Assembly: GCF_025698545.1 (NCBI RefSeq)
Contig: NC_068571.1
Coordinates: forward strand, 40,705,733 to 40,769,732
From: Gossypium raimondii
Lineage: Eukaryota > Streptophyta > Magnoliopsida > Malvales > Malvaceae
Reading direction: 5' to 3'
DNA length: 64,000 nucleotides
The notes under the pieces are model-generated. The model saw only the letters and a list, made by a program, of their open reading frames with translations, was not told where the DNA came from and did no database searches. The position numbers were made by a program, and so were the translations under genes. Below, piece by piece: positions 45,801 to 57,201 of this stretch; the stretch's first letter is position 1, and the number at the start of each line of letters is the position of its first letter.

Positions 45801-47121
45801 GTTTCTTCGATCTGCTTCGCTGTCAGTGCAGGAAGGCAAGATTTACTATCTTTATTGATCTGTTCTCTGGGGAACATGACCTGTATATTCTATTTTATGA
45901 ACCTATTTGTGCCTAGTGATTAGGATGACCAGAATGAATCAAATGCTCCTAACTAGACGTGTATGAATGACATTTGAATGAATGCCGAATGTCATGAAAG
46001 TGATTCCTTAATGCTAAGGTTATCATCACGCAAAAGCTTATTAAGGTTTATCGCTGACGTGCTACAACGCCTTCTTGCTCGACTGGCAAATCCAAAGAAA
46101 CACTTAATCAGATTGCCCCCACTGTAAACCTCCAAGTTCAATCCACTGGATGCAAAATTTGAACCATCTTTCTCCCATCTGTAACCCAAAGGTAGAAAGA
46201 TCTGGCCTTTTCTCGATCCTCTGCTATCACAATTCAATGATACAGAATGTGAAGCTCTTTGGTCCTTTACTCCGTTCCCAAGGTGTTATACCAAATGTTT
46301 ATGCTTAATGAAGAGTTTTCTTCTCCCAGAAGATCTTTTCTTATTGCTTGGTGAACATCGCTTGTTTGTTCATTGAAGCTTTGCCACCAACACGACATCT
46401 TGTCATTTTGTTCAATGTTTGGACAACAGAATTTGAAAGGATAGTCCTGACTTGGACTTTTCCCTTTTAGACACTTTGAATTTGGTGTGCTCTAAACAAC
46501 AGTCCTGTTTCAAGTTCCTTCATTATTTAGAAATTTCTAGAGTAATATGCAAAACTCCATTTGCTTGAACATTCAGTTCATTAATAGTTATTCTAAATGT
46601 TTTTCGAAAAGATTACCACAACGAACAAACAAGTGTTATTAAGAACAAATCTCAAAATGAATGAGTTAATCGAGATAGCAAATTTTGCTAAGATAAAATG
46701 AAATAAGACAATAGATAAAATGAAAATTTATTGGGGAGCAAAGCTTGAAATGAATACATTAATCAAGACAACAAATTTTGCCAAGATTCAAAATATAAGA
46801 TGACAACAGGTGCCCCAGATATCGCAGCACGAGCTTCCCTGTATAAGTTTTCTAAAGACCATTTAATATGTGTTTAGGGAATCTACAGTATTTTGTCGAT
46901 ACCCTAAGATGTCACCTACTCCTTGTGATTCAGGTATAGTAAGACCACCACATGCCTCAGATCCTGATTAAAATTTGAGCTGTTCCGTTCACCTCACGCT
47001 TCTTCAAAATTTGAGCCGCCTTTTTCAGGTTTTCAACTCAAATCCCCTTTGGTCTCAAGGCGCCCTTTGCGGGTTTTCACCTTGGCCTCTCCCCCCCTTT
47101 TTTTTTGAATGTCCCTTTTTT
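45801..47121 (-). other. 3' non-coding part of element B
   Basis: Corresponds to 18901-19789 of element A. It contains no recognisable protein; short ORFs here (such as 45992-46237) are not supported. Confidence 0.6.
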
Positions 47122-48200
47122 TCAAGTGAAATATTTCTTGACTGAGTTTGAATTTATAGGATTTGGCAGGCTTTTACCATCCATCTCGCTCAGGATTAAA
47201 GCTCCTCCTGAAAAGGCCTTTTTTACCACATAAGGACCTTCCCAATTTGGCATCCATTTTCCTCTAAAATCCTTTTGTAGAGGAAGAATCTTTTTCAAAA
47301 CCAGGTCCCCCTCGTAAAATTCTCTGGGACGAACTTTTTTGTTATAGGCTCGCATCATTCGTTTCTGATACATCTGACCATGACGAATAGCTTTTAACCT
47401 CTTTTCTTCTACCAAGTTTAGCTGGTCATATCGAGATTGAATCCATTCAGCCTCATCCAACTTTAGTTCAGCTAATACTCGGAGGGAAGGAATTTCAACT
47501 TCTATGGGTAAAACTGCTTCCATCCCATAGACTAAAGAAAATGGTGTTGCCCCACTAGAGGTCTTAACAGAAGTACGATATGCCAGGAGAGCAAAAGGTA
47601 ATTTTTCGTGCCAGTCTTTGTAGGTTTCAGTCATTTTTCCTACAATTTTCTAGATGTTTTTGTTAGCTGCTTCCACGACACCATTCATTTTTGGACGATA
47701 CGGTGACGAATTGTGGTGTCTGATCTTGAACTGACTACAAACTTCCGCTATTAAGTTGTTGTTTAAGTTCATCGCATTATCAGATATGATCCTTTCAGGC
47801 ATCCCATATCGACATATGATCTCTTTTTTCAGAAACTTGCTAACTGCCGACTTCATGACATTTGCATATGAAGCAGCCTCCACCCATTTAGTGAAGTAAT
47901 CAATAACCACAAAGATAAAACGATGCCCATTAGAAGATTTTAGAGATATTGGCCCGATAACGTCCATTCCCCACATGGAGAAAGGCCATGGAGAAACCAT
48001 AACATGAAGGGGTGAAGGTGGTGCGTGCATTTTGTCACTATAAATTTGACATGTATGGCACCTTTTGGCATAAGTAATGCAATCCCCTTCCATGGTGGAC
48101 TAATAGTACCCAAATCTCATAATTTGTCTGGCCATCGTGAAGCCGTTGGCATGCGTTCCGCAGATACCTTCATGCACTTCTTCCAAAATTTCCTTTGCCT
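47122..48200 (-). pseudogene. Integrase domain of element B, interrupted
   Basis: In element order: the HHCC zinc-binding part (about 48190-48030, ending CHTCQIYSDK), a core with WGMDVIGPIS (about 47975), IISDNAMNLNN (about 47780) and VVEAANKNI (about 47660) covering the DDE residues, and a C-terminal part to 47122 with SGATPFSLVYGMEAVLP and the GPYVVKKAFSGGALIL segment. Two in-frame TAG stops interrupt it: one near 48102 where a tryptophan is expected, one at 47652-47650. Integrase inserts the element cDNA into the genome. Confidence 0.9.
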
Positions 48201-49198
48201 CGGACATCCACACACCTCAACAATACTTGATCTTTTCCCTTTTTATACAAAATTTCCCCATCTAGGACATAGTCAATGGCTAATCTCCTTAATGTCTTCT
48301 TATCATTTTCTGTCGCATGGTCAGGATACTCACGACTCTTCACATATCGTAATATGTCATGGTACCAAGGGTGATCATCTTTTCCCTCTTCATTGTCAAT
48401 GTTGCAACAATGGGCTGGAGCCTCATAGATGCTGATCTGGATAGGCTTCATATCTTCTAATTTGTTCACTTTAAACATGGAGGCTAAAGTGGCCAAAGCA
48501 TCTGCCATCTGGTTTTCATCTCGCGGGAGGTAACTAAAGGTGACACTATCAAATTCCTCAATCAATTCCATAACCAATTTTCGATAGCGGACCAACTTGG
48601 TCTCTTGTTTCCCATTCCCTTTGGTGATAAATTACTAATGCAGAATCCCAGTATACCTCTAGCACCTTAATTTTCCGCTCTATGGTGCCGGATGCCCATA
48701 ATGCAAGCTTCATACTCAGCCATATTATTTGTGCAGTCAAAGTCCAATTTGCTAGTGAAAGGATAATAATCTCCACTAGGAGACACGAGTACTGCCCCAA
48801 TTCCGTTGCCTATAGCATTTGAAGCTTCGTCAAATTTCAACTTCCAAGGACCACCTTCTTGGAAATCTTTCTCTATAGTTGCGATATACATCAAATCTTC
48901 ATTTGGGAAATCGAAGTTCAATGGCTCATAATCATCCAGAGCCCTACTTGCTAGGAATTCCGCTATTGCACTCCCTTTGACCGCCTTCTGGTTTACATAG
49001 ACTATGTCAAATTCAGATAGAAGAATTTGCCATCGGGCCATTCTTCCATTCAGAGCGATTGACTCTATTAAGTATTTCAGAGGGTCCAATTTGGAGATTA
49101 ACCAGGTCGTATAGTACAACATGTCTTGTCTCGATCTCCGAGTTGTCCAGATTAGGGCACAACATAATTTCTCGATTAGCGAATATCTTGTTTCGCAT
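48201..49198 (-). pseudogene. RNase H domain of element B, frameshifted
   Basis: The region around 48840-48690 (LKFDEASNAIGNGIGAVLVS, then NNMAEYEACIMGIR) is RNase H, with tether-like sequence before it (ARWQILLSEFDIVYVNQKAV, about 49030) and PRDENQMADALATLASMF after it (about 48520). It is spread over at least three overlapping frames, so frameshifts lie near 48600-48690 and 48200. Confidence 0.85.
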
Positions 49199-50564
49199 TC
49201 AGTGAACTTCTTCTCGAGATAGTAGATTGCTCTTTCCTTTCGTCCGATTCATCATGTTGACCAAGCACGCATCCCATGGAATTTTCAAATCGCCAAATAC
49301 TGATGATGAGCGGTTTGTGCAGGCGGTGGCATCAAGACCTTTGGGCGTTGGATAAGTAATGTTTGACTTTTCAAAAGTTTTTGACATTCCTCATCCCATA
49401 CACCAGATTATGTTTCTTGAGGAGGCGAAATATGGGGTCGCATTTCTCGATTAGTCGTGAGATGAACCGAGCAATATAGTTCAGCCTTCCTAGAAAACCT
49501 CGAACCTCCTTTTGAGTACGCGGCGGTGGTAATTCTTGTATTGCTCTTACTTTGTCAGGATCAATCTCAATTCCTCTCTCACTGACCACGAACCCAAGCA
49601 ATTTTCCTGATCTGACCCCAAATGTGTATTTTGCTGGATTTAGCTTTAGCTGAAATTTTCTCAACCTCATAAATAATTTCTTAAGGACCTGCACATGTTC
49701 CTTTTTTGTTTTAGATTTTGCAATCATGTCATCAACATAGACTTCTAACTCATTATGCATCACATCATGGAACAATGTTACCATGGCCCTCTGATACGTT
49801 GCCCCTGCATTTTTCAACCCAAATGGCATCACCTTATAACAAAAGGTTCCCCATAGGGTTATGAATGTAGTTTTCTTCATATCCTCAGGATGCATCTTAA
49901 TTTGGTTGTATCCAGAGAAATCATCCATGAAAGAAAACAGCGAATGCCCTGCTGTGTTGACCACCAAGGCGTCGATGTGCGGCAAGGGAAAGTTATCTTT
50001 TGGGCTAGCCTTATTTAAATCTCTATAATCTACACACAGTCGTACCTTTCCATCTTTTTAGGGATAGGAACGATATTAGCTACCCACTCGGAGTATTTGA
50101 CCACTTGCAGAAATCCAGCATCGAATTGTTTTTGTACCTCCTCTTTTGTTTTTAACACAACATCAGGCCTCATTCTTCGGAGTTTTTGCTGAACTGGTTT
50201 GCAATCTTCCTTTGTAGGAAGTCGGTGAACTACGATGTCAATAATTAACCCCGGCATATCTTGATATGACCATGCGAAGACATCTTTAAACTTTTGAAGC
50301 AATTTAACGAGGTCTTGTTTCACTTCTTCAGCTATGCACGTGCCAATCTTTACCACCTTTCCCTCTTCCAGGATCACTGTCTCTATCATCTCCTCGTGAG
50401 GTAGAATCTGTTTCTCTTCCTGCTCTACCATCCTCAACAAGTCCGGAGATAGGTTGCAATCTGTGTTATCTTCAAAATCTTGAGATTCCTCTAAACACAT
50501 ATCTCGTTCAAAAGGATTTCCTAAGTCCATAGTAGAGTCACTCATATCATTGATATCTTGGGAC
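49199..50564 (-). pseudogene. Reverse transcriptase of element B, frameshifted
   Basis: Starts after the predicted intron with acidic sequence (LEESQDFEDNTDC, LLRMVEQEEKQILP). The fingers segment KQFDAGFLQVVKYSEWVANI (about 50110) precedes a one-base deletion near 50040 that breaks the frame. The palm continues at 49985 with FSFMDDFSGYNQIKMHPED and keeps the catalytic YVDD (about 49738-49727). A further shift at about 49390 separates the connection part (49199-49387). The enzyme would copy element RNA into DNA. Confidence 0.9.
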
Positions 50565-50831
50565 CTGTTATAGGTATCAAAGAATGTACAGGGAATGTAT
50601 GAATTTAAGGATTCTTATTTAGTATGACCATGAATAAAAGAATGATTCGGAATAAAAGCATTCAAGATGACTATTCGTATGAAAGAATGAAAAGAATTTT
50701 AAAAGAATATATACTCAAAATGCGAAGATATATTTCATTGAAATCACAATGTCCACATATAAGCCCATTTCAGTTCACAAAAGTTTTCATTTTCTCTAGG
50801 CTTAGAATAATTAATATGTTTTGAATATTAC
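50565..50831 (-). other. Predicted intron of element B (pro / reverse transcriptase)
   Basis: On the minus strand a GTAATA donor at 50831 and an ATAACAG acceptor ending at 50565 bound a 267-nt intron. Removing it joins the protease frame to the reverse transcriptase frame in phase and bypasses the TAA right after the donor. Element A has the same two sites. An intron at this position is a known hallmark of Ogre elements. Confidence 0.65.
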
Positions 50832-51997
50832 TCTAGAAAAGCTCTAAAAACTTCAGGCATTTCTTCTGCAGTCCAATTGTTTAAAACACTCCCAGGTTCA
50901 ACGGGATAGATGCCTGATGTACTTCCTTCTTCAGATTCTTCTTCAAATATGGCATTGATGCTCAAGTTTCCTAACATTTCCTCTGCGGTCTTCTTTCTTG
51001 GAGTCCTCAGTCCAGAATACATGGTTCCTCCCGATATGAATGTCCTGGATATGTGGGGGAAAGCCATAGGTTCCCAATCAACTTCTTTTCCGTTCAAACG
51101 CGTCTTCCTTCTGTCTTGTCTTTTCTCTAACTATTTCCTTCTCTGCTTGGCATTTGGTTTAAATCCTAAACCAAAACGGTCTTGTTTGTCTTTCACCACT
51201 GGTGCCTCTATCCTTCCTTGAAGGCATCTTCCCAGTCCTCTTCCATGCACAGCTCCTTTCCCAACTGTCATTTGTAGTCCCATCCTTGTGGCTCTAGATA
51301 TGCTGGGCATTGGGATTTTCTTTCCCTTAGTGACAAAAGTTACATTTACGAACTCTAAGGATCGAAAAGAACATTCGACCGCATCATCATCCACTCCCAA
51401 ATATGGTGCGTCACTGGTTATCGATGCAATGATGTCTTCCTCAGCGTCAACCATAATTAACCGGCCTTCTGTCACTAATTTCAACTTCTGGTGCAATGAT
51501 GAAGGCACCGCCCCTGCTGAATGAATCCATGGTCTCCCGAGTAAGCAATTATATGAAGGCTTGATATCCATCACTAAGAAATCCACTTCGTACGTATTTG
51601 GGCCAATCAAGAGAGGTGCTTCTATTCTTCCAATCACCTTTCTTTCGGTACCATCAAATGCTCTCACTATGTTCTGGCATGATTTCATGTGAGAGCTGTC
51701 CACCGGTAACCTATTTAAGGTGGATTGGGGTAAAACATTCAAGGCTGATCCATTATCAATTAACACTCTTGATAACATATATTTCCCGCAGTAAGTAGAA
51801 ATATGTAAGGCTTTGATGGCTCCTCTTCCCCCGGGCGGTATTTCATCATCATTAAAGAAAATAAAATTGTCGGCACTGATATTATTAACCAAATGGTCCA
51901 ACTTATTCACTGAGATATCATCAGCGACGTAAGTTTCATTTAGCACCTTAATCAGCGCATTACGATGTATCTCTGAACTTAGAAGCAATTCAAGCAT
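50832..51997 (-). pseudogene. Aspartic protease region of element B
   Basis: The retropepsin active site reads VLIDNGSALNV (D81-N-G in the open segment 51997-51131), followed by SYNCLLGRPWIHSAGAVPSS, typical of Tat/Ogre proteases. The region is in the gag frame but separated from gag by one TAA, and one TAG near 51128 splits off the C-terminal segment (51097-50832). The enzyme would cleave the polyprotein. Confidence 0.88.
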
Positions 51998-52024
51998 CGA
52001 GATACGAGCCGGTTGCTTATGTAA

Positions 52025-54265
52025 TTACTCTACCACGCTGTACTCGCTATGTTTTAAGAATTTTAGAAATTCATTAGCCTCATTTTTAGTTACCGGCTGA
52101 TTGATACGCGGCTCAATTTTGTCTGTCTTTGCTTTTCCCAATTCAACCGCTAAGGCTTTTCCTTTTCCAGACTCCACTCTTGCGTTTGCCGGATCATAGC
52201 GTTTTCCACTTCGTGTATAGAATCCTTTATCCTCTCCTAAAGCATTTACCAAGCTCTCTTCTCCTGGGATTGTTACATTGCAGTTGTAATTCCAAGGAAC
52301 CTTTTTGCTATCCTTGTAGGGAAAGGATACAGGTTTTTGGATTATGACCTTTGGTGCTATTTGTATTCCAGATTCTCTGCTCCTTGGTTTTGAAATAATT
52401 ACCACCGGGTAATTAGCCTTTTGGGCTTTCCCCGTAGATCCTTCTTCTGTAGCATAGACCTCTCCTTCTGCTAGTTCATTAATCTCTTCATAAAACTCTA
52501 ACTCTTTGCTATCCATTAAGCTTTGCACCATGGTTCTGAACTCGGTACACTTTTGGATGTCATGGCCTTCTTCTGCGTGGAACTCACAAAACTTCATTGC
52601 TCCTTCAGGCCTTTTTATTGAATTTTGCCTGATGAGACATTTTTTCACCATTTGTTTCCAAACCCATTCAAGGGGGGTCCTTATCTCGGCTATGTTGACT
52701 TTGACTCTCTTTCTTCCGTTCTCAATTATCGCGTTCACCCCTTTATTGTCATGATTGGGCAACGGATTCTCTGCTACATTTGGTCCTGATGAGTCACCAA
52801 TCTTTACGATCCCCAAATTGATAAGTTTTTCAACTAACTTCTTGAATGCAGTGCAGTTTTCAATCGAATGGCCCTTGGTCCCCACGTGATACTCGCATTG
52901 GGCGTTTGCGTCATACCACTTAGGGTATGGGGGTTGCATTGGTTTCAGGTAATATGGAGATACCATATGTGCATCGAATAAGTTCTGGTACAATTCCCTA
53001 TACGTCATTGGGATGGGTGTGAATTGAAGTCTCTCTACATTTGGCCTTGGATTAGATTCCTGTTTCGAAGAACCTTGCCGATTAGCGGTTACTGCTCTGG
53101 CTTGTCCGACCGTGATTGTTTTAGAATGGTCCTTGTTAAACATGCTTGTATTGTTTATCTTGTGCTCCTTCTTCCTTGGAGCCGACCTTTTAGTACTTTC
53201 TCCTGCTTCTATCTTGCCACATCTTATGGCGTTCTCTATCATTTCTCCAGACATCACTATGTCTGAAAAGCTTTTAGTGGCACTGCCCAACATGTGATTG
53301 AGAAATGGAGCTTTCAAGGTATTGATAAAAAGCATGGTTATCTTATTCTCTAAAAGTGGTGGTTGAACTTGTGCTGCTACCTCTCTCCATCTCCGAGCAT
53401 ACTGGCGAAAGCTCTCATTAGTTTTCTTTTCCATGTTTTGTAATACAATTCGATCGGGTGCTATATCCATCACATGTCTGTATTGCTTTATAAAGGCCTG
53501 CGCCAAATCTTTCCAGGAGTGGATTTCGGTTCGACTCAATTGATTGTACCATCTAACCGCTGACCCGATCAAACTGTCCTGAAAATAGTGAACCAATAGT
53601 TGCTCATTGTTGATGTACCTGGTCATCCTTCGGCAAAACATAGTGATATGAGCTTCGGGACAACTTGTCCCGTCATATTTTTCAAACTCCGGCATCTTAA
53701 ATTTAGGAGGGAGGACCAAATCTGGTACCAAGCTTAGATCTTTGGCGTCCATCCCATGATAATTCTCGCTAGTTTCCATGGCTTTGAATTTCTCTTCGAG
53801 CCATTTACATCTTTCCTCCAATCGGCTCGGCAGTTCTTCCTTTGTTTTCTCTTTTCCTATCATTTCGTCAAAATCGGGTACTATGGGATTAGTAGGGGCT
53901 TCTCCGAGATAAGAACCTATTCCAGTTTGGAAATTTACTGGCATTGAGGCACTAGTTTGAAACTGCTGAGGCCTGATAGTAACAGATGATCTGCGTGGTT
54001 GCACCTCAGCTTGGGTTTGCGCATGAGGAGGAGTGAAACCTGGAGGATAGAAAGGGCTATCATTATTTTCTTCTTTTGTATTAACAACGGGGTCTTTTCC
54101 TTTGTCGCTTCCCCCTTTGAACAACTGCGTTAATTCAGCTATCATGCTTTTTTGAGACTCTATCATTTCGTTCTTCATATCTTGTTGAATCTTCTCTAAC
54201 CGCTCTTGCATTTGTTCTTGCATCTCCTTTTGGAGTTGTTCGAGTCTTTCGAGTCTTTGATCCAT
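52025..54265 (-). CDS. gag protein of element B
   Basis: An uninterrupted frame (open from 54328; first ATG at 54265, about 746 residues) encodes the capsid/nucleocapsid protein. An N-terminal Gln/Glu-rich coiled coil (MDQRLERLEQLQKEMQEQMQ) is followed by the gag domain (TRYINNEQLLVHYFQDSLIG...AVRWYNQLSRTEIHSWKDLA). Two modified zinc knuckles come next, CEYHVGTKGHSIENC and CEFHAEEGHDIQKC, in which histidine replaces the second cysteine of the usual CCHC box. The frame ends in YSVVE then TAA, 10 codons before the protease ATG in the same frame, so gag and pro were probably once continuous. It would package element RNA. Confidence 0.9.
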   Translation of the reverse strand: MDQRLERLEQLQKEMQEQMQERLEKIQQDMKNEMIESQKSMIAELTQLFKGGSDKGKDPVVNTKEENNDSPFYPPGFTPPHAQTQAEVQPRRSSVTIRPQQFQTSASMPVNFQTGIGSYLGEAPTNPIVPDFDEMIGKEKTKEELPSRLEERCKWLEEKFKAMETSENYHGMDAKDLSLVPDLVLPPKFKMPEFEKYDGTSCPEAHITMFCRRMTRYINNEQLLVHYFQDSLIGSAVRWYNQLSRTEIHSWKDLAQAFIKQYRHVMDIAPDRIVLQNMEKKTNESFRQYARRWREVAAQVQPPLLENKITMLFINTLKAPFLNHMLGSATKSFSDIVMSGEMIENAIRCGKIEAGESTKRSAPRKKEHKINNTSMFNKDHSKTITVGQARAVTANRQGSSKQESNPRPNVERLQFTPIPMTYRELYQNLFDAHMVSPYYLKPMQPPYPKWYDANAQCEYHVGTKGHSIENCTAFKKLVEKLINLGIVKIGDSSGPNVAENPLPNHDNKGVNAIIENGRKRVKVNIAEIRTPLEWVWKQMVKKCLIRQNSIKRPEGAMKFCEFHAEEGHDIQKCTEFRTMVQSLMDSKELEFYEEINELAEGEVYATEEGSTGKAQKANYPVVIISKPRSRESGIQIAPKVIIQKPVSFPYKDSKKVPWNYNCNVTIPGEESLVNALGEDKGFYTRSGKRYDPANARVESGKGKALAVELGKAKTDKIEPRINQPVTKNEANEFLKFLKHSEYSVVE

Positions 54266-54485
54266 GGCTTTTGTTTTGCGACGGGTACCGTAGTGATAAA
54301 CGGTTGGCGAAATTTTGTTAGTTTCCAAGGTAGTTGTGTCATAATTTTAAATTAATTAGGCTCCCTTTTTAAAACTTGATGCATATGATGATATGTTGAT
54401 GCATGAATGCAAAAAGAGGCACTGATTCGAATTCAACTTCATTAGAAAACTTTACTAGAGAAGAAATTTCTTTACATAAAATAGA

Positions 54486-56613
54486 TTACATATACGGCTT
54501 TGCCCTTATACCCAAAGCCTTAACCTTTTTAAGAAGCCAAGCTAATTCTCGGCCCCGGTACGATTCCAACTCATACTTCAAACTTAATAGATCAGCTTGA
54601 ACCGCTAGGGTTTGCAGGTGATCAGCTACCTCGCGTACTTGAACCACTGCCTCACCCATAACATAATCTCTGTCTCTAATCTGATCTTGAGACCGCTGGA
54701 ATTGCCCTTGCCACTGCTCACTACTTCTTTCCAGAAGCTCTATTCGGAATTCGCTGTTTTGCAATGCGTCCTCGAGCTCTCTTACTTGTCCCTTTAATTC
54801 TTCAATTTTGTCCAAGCTTGCCTTTAATTCAACCACAGAATGACGACAACAGTATTGGTGAAGTAGCCTTTCCAGTTCAGTTACTCGGGCATTCAACTTC
54901 GTCTTCTCGTTTTGGCAGACTAGTAAACTCTCTCCCAAAGTAACTTCTCGAGTTTGAGTATCCTGAAATTTCTTTTCCCACTGATTAGCTTTCGTTTTTT
55001 CCTCCTGAATTTCCTGTCGCCATTGTTCTGGCGTTTTACCCAAGCCAGCAGTTCTTATCGACCTACGCAACTTCTTGTAATCCGTCTTCAGGCTGTCTAA
55101 ATCTTCTTCTGCCTTGTTCTTTCCTTTTCTTAATTTGTCGGCCTCTAATCTTTGAATGTCCAAATCCAGTCCTAACTGCATTTTCTCTTCCTCTAACTGC
55201 TCTACTTTCTTCCCTATCTCCAAACTCCTCTTTTCAAATTCTTGCTTGATAATTTCTATCTCAGAGGGCAATACTTGTAGGTGTTCCTCTAAAGATCGAG
55301 CAGTTTCTGGATTTGACGCCGGGATATTATCGTTGACCCTTTGATCACGCCACTGGCTATACTCGGGGGTCATTGTCGGACCCACGGCTAAAATCTTCAT
55401 TCGGCGAGTTTGGTTCCAGGCATTAGACACTTCTCGAACCTTTTTATTGTAATTGTCCTCCCTATAGGAAAAATCACAATAGGCCAACCCCGCATTCTTT
55501 GATGCAATTGTCGTGATCTATCTTTGTCGGATACGGTAGGGAGCATATCCGATAGCTCCCTATATCCCGAAGCAGAGGAACCCGGTCGAAATCTCCACAT
55601 CGGTACAATATCTCATCAGGAATTAACCAAGGAGCCCTCCATTCAATATCTTCATCCTGGAGATTCTGGAGTATCTCCATCCATCTTTCTTCTGAAATAT
55701 CATCCCGTCTTGGCGTGGCCACCAATTTCTCTAGAGGGGAGTAGCTGTTAGAGAATACTCGATAAGAGACCTTTTCCACTTTCCAGAAATGGCTATGAAA
55801 CCATGCCAATAAAAGCTGTGCGCATCCAATAAACCTTCCCTCACCTGTTTTCTGACATGCACACATGGATCTGAAAGTTTCAGCCAGTATTGCCGGAACC
55901 GGTGTAACCCCTTTACTAAGCCGATCAAACAAATCAGATACAGCCTCGTCTATGTGCCCTAAAGCTTTAGGGAAGACCACTAGCCCGTAGATACCTAAAG
56001 CGAAGACATCGACCCTTTTCTTTACGTCAGGATGTACAAGCACCAAATCTCGTAAGCTTTTCCAAGGGACACATTTACTGTCGCCCTTCTGTTGGATTCG
56101 GGCAGCGACCCACTGCTCGCTCAACCCAGTGATGTTCATTAATTTCCTTAACAACGGAGGGACACAAGCAGCTCTAGAATAAACCCTGTCGACTTGAAAC
56201 TTTGGGCACCGAAGCAAGGTCGTATACTCCTCCACAGTAGGCGTCAAATCTACTTTCCCAAAAGTGAAACAACTGTAAGCAGGATTCCAAAACTGAGCAA
56301 GGGCTCGGAATAAATACTAGTCCACTTTGACACTGAGCAGATAAGGTAGGTCACCGTAGTTACAATAGAACAGCTGCTTGGTCTCGACATCCCACTGATT
56401 CCAGACTTCTTTCATTTCTCGAAGGTCATTATGGATTACACTGATACGGGTGAAATCCCACAATTTTGACATGCGCCCCTCAATAAGACTATCGCCTTTC
56501 TCCCGTTGTGTCGTCTCAGCCCATACTCGCACAGCCGCATTATCTTCTACTTTATCAAGAAATCCCTTTTCCATGATAAGCTTTCGTTTTAGACACTGAA
56601 CATGAATCGACAC
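54486..56613 (-). pseudogene. Extra ORF1 upstream of gag in element B (DUF7745-like)
   Basis: Three segments: 56613-56317, 56247-55474 and 55487-54486. The first two share a frame and are separated by one TAG (about 56317) in place of a tryptophan; the third is shifted by one base near 55480. The N-terminal part (FLDKVEDNAAVRVWAETTQR ... LVVFPKALGHIDEAVSDLFD ... LLLAWFHSHFWK) is the plant retroelement domain I believe Pfam calls DUF7745. The C-terminal part is a long coiled coil rich in Glu/Lys/Gln. An ORF before gag is characteristic of Ogre/TatV elements; its function is unknown. Confidence 0.85.
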
Positions 56614-57181
56614 CTATTTTAGAATGACAATGCCATACAATCACAAATAAAGCAAAAATAGTATTACGCAGAACAATATTTAACGTAAATGACGATAAAC
56701 ATAACATCCATTTAGGTGAGCACTAAGGTTTGGCGTAGCTCTACCTAGGTCGGTTCTTATGGCTCATTACATGTGGTTTGGTTCTAAGTAGGGTACCTGA
56801 ACCAGCAGATTCCTCAATCATCACCCATTATAGGCTCATACGGACTGAGTTCAGTTCAGGGGAATACATTTCCCTATGGCCATGCGGAGATGAAAATCTC
56901 ACGAAGACATAGGTACGGATGTATCCCGGAAGCGATTCACTATCCCATGCGGAGGTGAAAACCTCACGAAGGCGTAGCTTCTCACTCCCACTTAAGAGGT
57001 GTGACCAACGGTCATGCAATGCAATGTGCAGAGGTATATAAAAAATTTAAAATACAAAACATGATAAACTATAACTCAAAATAAAATGCAATGAGAGGAT
57101 CGTATATTTAAATCAAATTTTCAACTTTCGACAAAAAGACAAGAGATAATCAACTCGTGGCTTGACTCTCTTATTTATATT
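56614..57181 (-). other. Leader of element B
   Basis: Untranslated leader between primer site and ORF1. It contains two related repeats (on the minus strand GTGAGGTTTTCACCTCCGC and GTGAGATTTTCATCTCCGC, about 56970-56885), also present in element A at 16112-16200. They may form stem-loops for packaging (inference). Confidence 0.6.
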
Positions 57182-57200
57182 CCCCAGTGGAGTCGCCAAG
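57182..57200 (-). other. Primer-binding site of element B
   Basis: Minus strand CTTGGCGACTCCACTGGGG next to the 5' LTR; complementary to a tRNA 3' end reading CCCCAGTGGAGTCGCCA. Better preserved than in element A. Confidence 0.8.
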
Positions 57201-57201
57201 C

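Noticed and set aside
45992-46237. 81-codon ORF between integrase and tandem repeats of element B
   Set aside because: Not preserved in the matching region of element A and no domain.
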